Shown: positions 13,962 through 19,685 of the stretch, one piece after another
How positions within the stretch are numbered: the stretch's first letter is position 1
How the letters are laid out: the number at the start of each line of letters is the position of its first letter
Source of the DNA: a virus
Length of the DNA stretch: 29,171 nucleotides
Reading direction: 5' to 3' (one strand)
IMG/VR virus record: IMGVR_UViG_3300030329_001987
Location: 1 to 29,171 of that record
Program-made: the position numbers and the translations under genes
The notes under the pieces: model-generated
Database searches by the model: none
The model's input: the letters and a program-made list of their open reading frames with translations, nothing else
What the model was told of the DNA's origin: nothing

Positions 13962-15019
13962 TGGGCGGTAAGACAGTTATTGAGGCTCCTAAGCCAGCAC
14001 CACCAGATCCCAGAGTTGGTGAATACTATGATGCTCAAACCATGGCTGGAGAGCGTGGAGAGTATCAAGATTGGCTAAAAGATTTACAATCTTATCAAGG
14101 TGCAATTAGCAAATCAAAATCAGGTCAAGCTGGATACGATGCTTATAAATCAAATATAACTAACCAGATGAAATCTGGATTATTAACTTATTCACAGGCT
14201 GCACAAAAACTTACTGATTACAGTACTAAACATGATTTAAAAGGTACAAATATTGCTGCAATGAAGCCTGGAGATGATCCAAGGCAATATTGGACTAAAT
14301 CAACAAAACCAACAGATTTTACAACTGTTCAAGATTACACATTAGATCCAACATGGTCTAGTTGGAATCTTCAAGATGACTTAACAGGTCTATCTAATAT
14401 TTATCATGGTGGAGGAGTAGATGATGATTCAACTCCTGATTTTGATGAAAGTTTAGGTATAAAAGGTACAAAAGATAAATCACATATTCAATCAGCTTAT
14501 AAAGAGTTATTTGGAGAAGATATTAGTGCAGCTGATTTAACAGCAGCTCAAAGTAATTTCAAAAGTGGTTATTTTGGAAGTATTGCTGATTACAAAGACT
14601 CATTAACAGGTAGTCAAAAATATAAAGATAAATTCCAGCAAAGTTACTTAGGAAATTACTATGACACAATGTTCGGAAAAGAACAAACTGATTCCGAAGG
14701 TAAGAAGACTGGAATACGTACCTTTAAATTTGATAGTAAGTTATTACCTGGATATAGTGGTGATTTAGGAGATAGAACAGGCGTAACAATAGCTGATTTT
14801 GATGATGAGTTTGCAGGAACTCCTCAAGAATTACAAGAACATATCAATAATATTAGAGATACACGTCAATTCTTATTTAGTTCTGGTTTACAAAATCTAC
14901 AAGGAAATATTGATAAAGAAACTCAAAAACTTAAAAATGAAGGTGGTAAAGAAATTGCAAGAGTTACACAAGAAGGTGGTATTTATAAAAGCGTAGTTGA
15001 TGCATTTAATTTCTCTTAA
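13961..15019 (+). CDS. Hydrophilic virion-region protein (352 aa)
   Basis: A 352-residue soluble protein rich in Asp, Lys, Tyr and Ser, without membrane segments. The N-terminus is Pro-rich (IEAPKPAPPDPRVGEYYD). The middle has repeated Tyr/Ser/Lys helices (YKELFGEDISAADLTAAQSN; GYFGSIADYKDSLTGSQKYK), where SQKYKDKF-like repeats suggest an elongated structural protein. The C-terminal part is a coiled coil (LQNLQGNIDKETQKLKNEGG). It is coupled to the previous gene by TAATG. No family recognised. Confidence 0.65.
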   Translation: MGGKTVIEAPKPAPPDPRVGEYYDAQTMAGERGEYQDWLKDLQSYQGAISKSKSGQAGYDAYKSNITNQMKSGLLTYSQAAQKLTDYSTKHDLKGTNIAAMKPGDDPRQYWTKSTKPTDFTTVQDYTLDPTWSSWNLQDDLTGLSNIYHGGGVDDDSTPDFDESLGIKGTKDKSHIQSAYKELFGEDISAADLTAAQSNFKSGYFGSIADYKDSLTGSQKYKDKFQQSYLGNYYDTMFGKEQTDSEGKKTGIRTFKFDSKLLPGYSGDLGDRTGVTIADFDDEFAGTPQELQEHINNIRDTRQFLFSSGLQNLQGNIDKETQKLKNEGGKEIARVTQEGGIYKSVVDAFNFS

Positions 15020-15044
15020 TTTCTAGAAATACACTTGCTATAAT
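15020..15044 (+). promoter_or_regulatory. Extended -10 promoter candidate
   Basis: TGCTATAAT at 15036-15044 is an extended -10 element (TGn plus a perfect TATAAT). It lies 26 bases before the ATG at 15071, just after the stop of the preceding gene, and is preceded by the palindrome TTTCTAGAAA (15020-15029). There is no good -35 hexamer, as expected for an extended -10 type. It could drive the small-gene and terminase block separately. Confidence 0.5.
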
Positions 15045-15070
15045 TATTTTAGTCTCGAACAATTATAGAA

Positions 15071-15244
15071 ATGACAACACCTGAAGGACAAGGAACTGGT
15101 GATGACTATTTTGATATTGACAAGTTCCAACAGTTATTAAGTAAGCTTGAAGCTTCTAAAGGTCGTCAACAACGTCAAAAGTCTTTAGAAGGACGTAAGG
15201 ATACATGGGCAGCTGGTCTTGCCAACATGATGAGCAACTTCTAA
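15071..15244 (+). CDS. Small protein, paralogue of its neighbour (57 aa)
   Basis: A 57-residue protein. Residues 9-24 (TGDDYFDIDKFQQLLS) match the opening of the next gene's product (VDDWFDLDKYRQAAG), and both then have RQQR-type basic segments. This indicates tandem duplication and divergence. It lacks a Shine-Dalgarno sequence but follows the promoter-like TGCTATAAT. The position before the terminase genes suggests a packaging or assembly accessory, which is inference. Confidence 0.6.
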   Translation: MTTPEGQGTGDDYFDIDKFQQLLSKLEASKGRQQRQKSLEGRKDTWAAGLANMMSNF

Positions 15245-15267
15245 ATTTCTTATAAGATTTATTTGTT

Positions 15268-15516
15268 ATGGCTAGTTCAGTACCACAAGGTCAAACTGAT
15301 GTCGATGACTGGTTTGATTTAGACAAATATAGACAAGCTGCTGGAGTAGCCTACGAATTTTCCAAAAAGAAAATGGAGACTGCTGGTGAACAAGACAGAA
15401 AAACCATCGGTGAAAAAGGCCGCCAACAAAGAACGTCCGCTGAACAAGAACAAAGTTTCAGAGAAAAAGACGAAAAACGAGACTACGATCAGGCGCAACG
15501 AGCTTATAGATATTGA
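15268..15516 (+). CDS. Small charged protein, overlaps the small terminase (82 aa)
   Basis: An 82-residue protein. DDWFDLDKYRQAAGVAYEFS is followed by a long charged helix (KKKMETAGEQDRKTIGEKGR; SAEQEQSFREKDEKRDYDQA). The last 131 bases overlap the next gene in another frame. In that overlap the composition is noticeably richer in G and C than around it. The start at 15268 is the only reasonable one. The N-terminal motif is shared with the 15071 gene. Confidence 0.6.
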   Translation: MASSVPQGQTDVDDWFDLDKYRQAAGVAYEFSKKKMETAGEQDRKTIGEKGRQQRTSAEQEQSFREKDEKRDYDQAQRAYRY

Positions 15517-16003
15517 GCTGTTTGATACTTGGGTTGATAATTTAGACGCATCAACTCAAGAGTCTTTTTCTTCATTCGCTTCTGATAACTATTCAGTGAT
15601 CGAAATATATTTGTATTCTCGATTCCTTGGGTATCGGGGATCTATTACTGCGTGTAATCTTTGGATTAAAGATCATTATAAGAAACCAGATCATCGAGAA
15701 AAACTTCTCTTTGAAATAGATGCAATGCAAGAAGATATTCGTAAATTAAGAGCTGATGTAGAAACAGGTTTAGTTAAACGTGATGCAGGTGTTGCACGTA
15801 TAGCATCTATGCAAAAAGAATTACGTGGTCATATAGATCAAGTTGAGAAGTTTACGAATACAAAAGATAGAAAAGGATTATTGATGGCTGGTGCAGATCG
15901 AGCTATTAGAGAATTAATGTTTATCTTTAAAGATGACCCAATTGAAATTCCTTTAGAAGAAGCAACAATGAGTGTATGGGCAAGAATGCAATTAGAAGAA
16001 TAA
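15386..16003 (+). CDS. Probable terminase small subunit (205 aa)
   Basis: The GTG start at 15386 has GGAG seven bases upstream (15375-15378). A basic N-terminus leads to a probable helix-turn-helix region (DNYSVIEIYLYSRFLGYRGS, ITACNLWIKDHY), then a long helix (LLFEIDAMQEDIRKLRADVE) and a helical C-terminal part (ADRAIRELMFIF). This order (DNA-binding head, coiled coil, oligomerisation tail), about 930 bases before the large subunit, is the usual plan of TerS, which recognises packaging sites. No exact family match is visible, so the call rests on plan and position. Confidence 0.6.
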   Translation: MNKTEKPSVKKAANKERPLNKNKVSEKKTKNETTIRRNELIDIELFDTWVDNLDASTQESFSSFASDNYSVIEIYLYSRFLGYRGSITACNLWIKDHYKKPDHREKLLFEIDAMQEDIRKLRADVETGLVKRDAGVARIASMQKELRGHIDQVEKFTNTKDRKGLLMAGADRAIRELMFIFKDDPIEIPLEEATMSVWARMQLEE

Positions 16004-16046
16004 GTAAGGCTAAAATAGTTTATATAAGAGTTTTAAGTGAGAAAAG

Positions 16047-16712
16047 ATGGGAGCTGCTGCAAAGGTTGTATCTAACATACCTATAGTTGGTGACGTAGTT
16101 CAAGCTGTTGCCGCACCAGTATCTAAAGGTAAATGGATTAGTAAAGGAGATAAAGATCCTAATAAGTTAGCTTATCAATGGTCAGTTAAAAAAGAACATG
16201 AGAAGTCAAAGAGTCGTGCAGGTGAATCAGAAGGTAGAGGAGCATTTACAGGAGATATAACTGATTGGGGAGCAGTTTCTTCAGCAGCAAAAACAGCAGG
16301 AGATACAGGTGCTTCTGCCTATGTCACTAAAGCAAATCAATCAGATGCTCAAAGAAGAGCAGAATTAGAAAAACAATTAAAAGCAACAAAACAAAGTTAC
16401 GATACAGCTACTCAAACAGCACAGCAAAACTTAGCTGCTGAAATGGCACAGAATCAAGTAGGTGGAATTGCAGGTTTAACAGAAGCTCAAAGAGCAGCAA
16501 ATGAAAGAGCTAAAGTAGCTCAAGGTTCTAAAGATGCACCTGTTAATTTATTTGGTACTAAAGGTGACGTAAAAGTTCCAGGAGATCCTGGCTATGGAAC
16601 AATGGAAGATGAAAAAGAAAAAGAAAAATTTGGTTTTAAAGGTGTAAATGATCCTAATTTCAAAGACTTTTTAGCAAGCTTAAAAGCTAAAAAAAGTGGA
16701 GATTTTAACTAA
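16047..16712 (+). CDS. Ala/Lys/Gln-rich virion-region protein (221 aa)
   Basis: A 221-residue protein. It opens with a short hydrophobic segment (AAAKVVSNIPIVGDVVQAVA) and continues hydrophilic, with a coiled-coil stretch at about 100-150 (RRAELEKQLKATKQSYDTAT; QTAQQNLAAEMAQNQVGG). Its end is GxPGYGTMEDEKEKEKFG plus a Lys-rich tail. The start at 16047 follows GAGAAAAG. The VVSNIPIVGDVVQAVAAP opening resembles membrane-interacting starts of internal virion proteins. Function unknown. Confidence 0.6.
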   Translation: MGAAAKVVSNIPIVGDVVQAVAAPVSKGKWISKGDKDPNKLAYQWSVKKEHEKSKSRAGESEGRGAFTGDITDWGAVSSAAKTAGDTGASAYVTKANQSDAQRRAELEKQLKATKQSYDTATQTAQQNLAAEMAQNQVGGIAGLTEAQRAANERAKVAQGSKDAPVNLFGTKGDVKVPGDPGYGTMEDEKEKEKFGFKGVNDPNFKDFLASLKAKKSGDFN

Positions 16713-16879
16713 TGGCTAAAGGTAAAATGCCTCCTCAATTAGTTGAGTATTTTAAAAAGAAAAATGCCAAAAAAGAGGATGGGACAGAAATGAATGATAA
16801 AGAAAAACGTAAAGCAGCATTAGATAAAGCTCGTAAATATCAAGAGCAAAAAAAAAATCAGCCAAAAAAAGATAAGTAA
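16712..16879 (+). CDS. Small basic protein, MPPQLVEYFKKK type (55 aa)
   Basis: A 55-residue, Lys-rich protein starting in a TAATG overlap at 16712. MAKGKMPPQLVEYFKKKNAK is followed by a charged helix (EKRKAALDKARKYQEQ). The PPQLxEYFKKK core is a pattern I associate with tiny basic proteins encoded near the terminase in marine phages. It probably binds nucleic acid or packaged DNA. Function not established. Confidence 0.65.
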   Translation: MAKGKMPPQLVEYFKKKNAKKEDGTEMNDKEKRKAALDKARKYQEQKKNQPKKDK

Positions 16880-16906
16880 TTCAGACTGTGCATGTAATCA
16901 TTAGTT

Positions 16907-16923
16907 AGTATTAAAGTAATACT
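16907..16923 (+). repeat. Short AT-rich hairpin before terminase
   Basis: AGTATTA (16907-16913) and TAATACT (16917-16923) form a perfect seven-pair stem with a three-base loop. It lies in the only gap ahead of the large terminase gene and ends 13 bases before its GTG start. It may stabilise or restrain translation of the terminase message; it is too AT-rich for a confident terminator. Confidence 0.4.
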
Positions 16924-16936
16924 TTGATAATTTATC

Positions 16937-18463
16937 GTGCCTTCTTATACACATCTTGCATATAGACGTAATGCGAAGGCGGCTGCACGTAATCAGCAAA
17001 TAAAGAAACCTAAAAATTTAGAAGATTTAAAAAAGGCAAGAGATGATTTTGGTTATTTTTGTGATTATGTAGCTGATAAACCTCCTGCTTATCATCATCA
17101 AGAATGGAATAGAAAATTTGTTACTAATGAAGATAGTAGCTGTTTAATAAAAATTGCTGGACCAAATATAGATCTATTAGCCCCCCGTGGTTCTGCTAAA
17201 TCAACTGTTCTTGGTTTATTAACTGCATGGGCTATTGGTATTCATACACAAGCTGGTCTTCCATTACAAGTTCTTTACCTCTCATATACCGTTGATATTG
17301 CTCGATCTAAATCAGCAACGATTAAACGTATTATTGAAAGTAAAAGATACCAAGAAGTATTTCCTAAAGTACGTCTACTTAAAAACGTTACAAGTAATGA
17401 GTACTGGTCAATTGATCATAAATTTGCAGGTATAGATACCACTGGTGAAGAACAATTTACTTTATGTGCTGCTGGACTAAAAGGTTCTGTGACTTCTAAG
17501 CGTTCTCATCTCGTGATGATAGATGATGCTATCAAATCAGCTGCTGACATTTCTAATCCTGATATTCGTAAAACAATGCAAGAAAATTGGAATGCAGTTA
17601 TTGCTCCAACTATGTTTGAAGGGGGTCGGGCTATTTGTCTTGGTACTCGGTTTAGACATGATGATATTCATTCCACTACCTTTAACGAACAAAATAATTG
17701 GACACAAATTGTCCTTTCTGCAATACAAAATGATCCTAAAACAGGTGAAGAAAAATCATATTGGCCTGAAATGTGGTCCCTGGAATATTTAAAAGAAAAA
17801 AAACGGCAATCTCCGATTGCCTTCTCTTTCCAGTATATGAATCAAGTCGTTCGCCAGAATGAATTATCGCTTGCACCTGAATTGATTGTCAAAGCAGAAA
17901 TAGCAACTGAATTTGATACGTTAGGAGTGGGGGTAGACCTGTCAGCAGGAATAAGAGAAAAGAATGATTATACGGTAATGGTATTGGGGGGAAGAATCGA
18001 AGATCGAATTCATATCATTGATTACAGACGCATACGAGTTATGGGTAATTTAGAAAAACTTGATGCATTAAAAGAACTGTTAAATGATTGGTCGATATTA
18101 GGAATGGATCAAAATGGTTTATATTATCCAACGCATTCTACATGTGATATATGGTCTGAAGCTGTACAATACCAAGCATCATTAGAAGCAGATTTTAAAC
18201 GTATTTGTTTAAATCAAGAAAGCTTATATAATTTATTATGGCATCCAGTTAAAGGTTTTAGAGGAGACAAATTAGCTAGATTCCGTGGAATTATGGGTAT
18301 GTTTGAAGATAGAAAAATTATATTTAACCGCTATAGAAACTTTACAAATATGTTTGAAGAATTAACTAACTTTGGTGTTAGTGGACATGATGATTGTGTT
18401 GATGCATTAGTTTGGTTAGTAACTGGATTAATGAAGAAAGGTTCGCTACAATTAGATTTCTGA
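16937..18463 (+). CDS. terL: Terminase large subunit (DNA-packaging motor ATPase/nuclease, 508 aa)
   Basis: This is the motor that pumps DNA into the capsid and cuts the concatemer. Residues 79-90 (DLLAPRGSAKST) form a Walker A motif with Lys88. Residues of about 192-198 (LVMIDDA) form Walker B with Asp196-Asp197. The C-terminal RNase H-like nuclease shows VGVDLSAGIREKNDY (Asp334) and GHDDCVDALVWL (Asp485, Asp486, Asp489). The length, 508, suits the family. Translation starts at GTG 16937, with no obvious Shine-Dalgarno sequence. A putative small subunit lies upstream and the portal downstream. Confidence 0.93.
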   Translation: MPSYTHLAYRRNAKAAARNQQIKKPKNLEDLKKARDDFGYFCDYVADKPPAYHHQEWNRKFVTNEDSSCLIKIAGPNIDLLAPRGSAKSTVLGLLTAWAIGIHTQAGLPLQVLYLSYTVDIARSKSATIKRIIESKRYQEVFPKVRLLKNVTSNEYWSIDHKFAGIDTTGEEQFTLCAAGLKGSVTSKRSHLVMIDDAIKSAADISNPDIRKTMQENWNAVIAPTMFEGGRAICLGTRFRHDDIHSTTFNEQNNWTQIVLSAIQNDPKTGEEKSYWPEMWSLEYLKEKKRQSPIAFSFQYMNQVVRQNELSLAPELIVKAEIATEFDTLGVGVDLSAGIREKNDYTVMVLGGRIEDRIHIIDYRRIRVMGNLEKLDALKELLNDWSILGMDQNGLYYPTHSTCDIWSEAVQYQASLEADFKRICLNQESLYNLLWHPVKGFRGDKLARFRGIMGMFEDRKIIFNRYRNFTNMFEELTNFGVSGHDDCVDALVWLVTGLMKKGSLQLDF

Positions 18464-18491
18464 TTTAGAATAAAGAAAAAGAGTTAGTCCA

Positions 18492-18785
18492 GTGGGACCA
18501 GACTATCTGACACTTTTATTAACTGCTATTATTTCTTCTGTTACAGGAGGAGGGTGGATAGCAAGTAAAGTTTTAGATAGACATCGAGAACGGCTAAAAG
18601 ACTCTATTCAAAATTTAGAAAATCAACGAATGCGTATTAATGCATTGGAGGAACATGTGAACAGAATGCCTTTGGAATATGTTTTAAAAGTTGATTTTGT
18701 TCGGGAACTACAAGATATGAACGATCACTTTAGAGCAATTCATAATAAGCTTGATAAGCTAATGGAAAAGCTTATAGAAAAATGA
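18492..18785 (+). CDS. Membrane-anchored coiled-coil protein, holin/spanin-like (97 aa)
   Basis: The GTG start at 18492 gives 97 residues. A membrane span at about 5-24 (YLTLLLTAIISSVTGGGWIA) is followed by a coiled coil (DSIQNLENQRMRINALEEHV; FRAIHNKLDKLMEKLIEK). A short N-terminus, one hydrophobic helix and a charged helical tail is the plan of XhlA-like haemolysins, i-spanins and some class III-type holins. Position next to terminase also occurs for lysis genes, but no endolysin is visible here, so the role stays open. Confidence 0.65.
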   Translation: MGPDYLTLLLTAIISSVTGGGWIASKVLDRHRERLKDSIQNLENQRMRINALEEHVNRMPLEYVLKVDFVRELQDMNDHFRAIHNKLDKLMEKLIEK

Positions 18786-18964
18786 CTTACATACTGGAAT
18801 TAGAAGATAATGCTTTTGGTGACTTATGTATTAGTTTTCCTCCTGAAATTACAGATGAACTTCAATGGGAAAGAGGAGATCATTTAGAATGGGATATTAA
18901 AGGTATTGGAATCATTTTGACTAAATTAAATGATCCAAAAGGTTACAAAGTACAAGAAGAGTAA
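18782..18964 (+). CDS. AbrB-like small protein (60 aa)
   Basis: A 60-residue protein starting in an ATGA overlap. It reads as a swapped-hairpin AbrB fold: ILELEDNAFGDLCISFPPEI, then TDELQWERGDHLEWDIKGIG, then IILTKL. The pattern 'P.EI...L.W..GD.LEW......I.L.KL' is that of SpoVT/AbrB and MazE DNA-binding domains, and equivalent short proteins are common in cyanophages. DNA binding is possible; neither dimerisation nor a target can be seen. Its presence in the late operon is unusual for a regulator. Confidence 0.7.
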   Translation: MTYILELEDNAFGDLCISFPPEITDELQWERGDHLEWDIKGIGIILTKLNDPKGYKVQEE

Positions 18965-18991
18965 AATAGATTTATATATTGAGTAATAAAA

Positions 18992-19534
18992 ATGGCAACG
19001 ATAAGAGCACCTCTTACAACAGGACTAGGTAATGAACAAGGAATGGGTTGGGTAGGAAGTGCTATACCTGTTGTACCTATTGGTTATGGTGGTCAACAAG
19101 GATTAATTAGTCATCATTTAAATCCTTATTTGACTCCTGAAGGTAATGTAACTGTTGAAGGTTTGCAAAAAGCAAGAGAAAATCAATTTAATGAAACAGG
19201 ACAACCTTTAGGAACAGGTTGGGGAGAACCAAGTGGTGCAGAATTACAACAGATAATAGAAGGACAAAATCAATCAAGTAATATACCAACAGCAATACCT
19301 CAAAGTGGAACTGCTTTTCCAATAGGAAATGTAGGCTATCAAATAGCTCAAGCACCAGCAGGACAACAAACACAAACAAGTAATTTTTTAAATCCTTTAG
19401 ATTGGTTTAGTGGTAAAAATCAACAAGTATTAGATGAAGTTGAAAAAGGAAAATATAAAGGAGGAAAAGGAGGTGCTCTAGACAATTATCTTAAAAACAG
19501 AAATGACTTAATTAATGCAATTGAGAATATGTAA
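18992..19534 (+). CDS. Gly/Gln-rich virion-region protein (180 aa)
   Basis: A 180-residue protein, low in charge and rich in Gly, Gln, Pro and Thr (TTGLGNEQGMGWVGSAIPVV; IGYGGQQGLISHHLNPYLTP), with a more charged C-terminus (NPLDWFSGKNQQVLDEVEKG). No membrane span or enzyme motif. It lies between the AbrB-like gene and the portal. Probably a head-region structural or assembly protein; no family recognised. Confidence 0.6.
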   Translation: MATIRAPLTTGLGNEQGMGWVGSAIPVVPIGYGGQQGLISHHLNPYLTPEGNVTVEGLQKARENQFNETGQPLGTGWGEPSGAELQQIIEGQNQSSNIPTAIPQSGTAFPIGNVGYQIAQAPAGQQTQTSNFLNPLDWFSGKNQQVLDEVEKGKYKGGKGGALDNYLKNRNDLINAIENM

Positions 19535-19538
19535 TTGT

Positions 19539-19685
19539 ATGAAACTTAAAAAGCTGGTCAAACAAGCAATAAAGAAACCGAAGCTTTTTACTAAAGAAGA
19601 GCTACTCTATTTTAAGAGATGGCTATATCTTAGGAAACAAACCAAAGCTGCTAAAATCATTAAAAGGAAAGAGGAAAAAGACTAA
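19539..19685 (+). CDS. Small basic protein before the portal (48 aa)
   Basis: A 48-residue, strongly basic helical protein (MKLKKLVKQAIKKPKLFTKE; LLYFKRWLYLRKQTKAAKII). The TAA overlaps the portal ATG (TAATG), and AAAGAGGAAAAAG before the portal start lies within it. Coupling to the portal supports it as a real gene. It may bind nucleic acid or act in head assembly. Function unknown. Confidence 0.6.
   Translation: MKLKKLVKQAIKKPKLFTKEELLYFKRWLYLRKQTKAAKIIKRKEEKD

Noticed and set aside
14799-14996. 65-codon plus-strand frame inside the 13961-15019 gene
   Set aside because: Ile/Leu/Lys-rich shadow of an AT-rich gene, without a ribosome site; also true of 17235-17435, 17523-17792 and 23450-23656.
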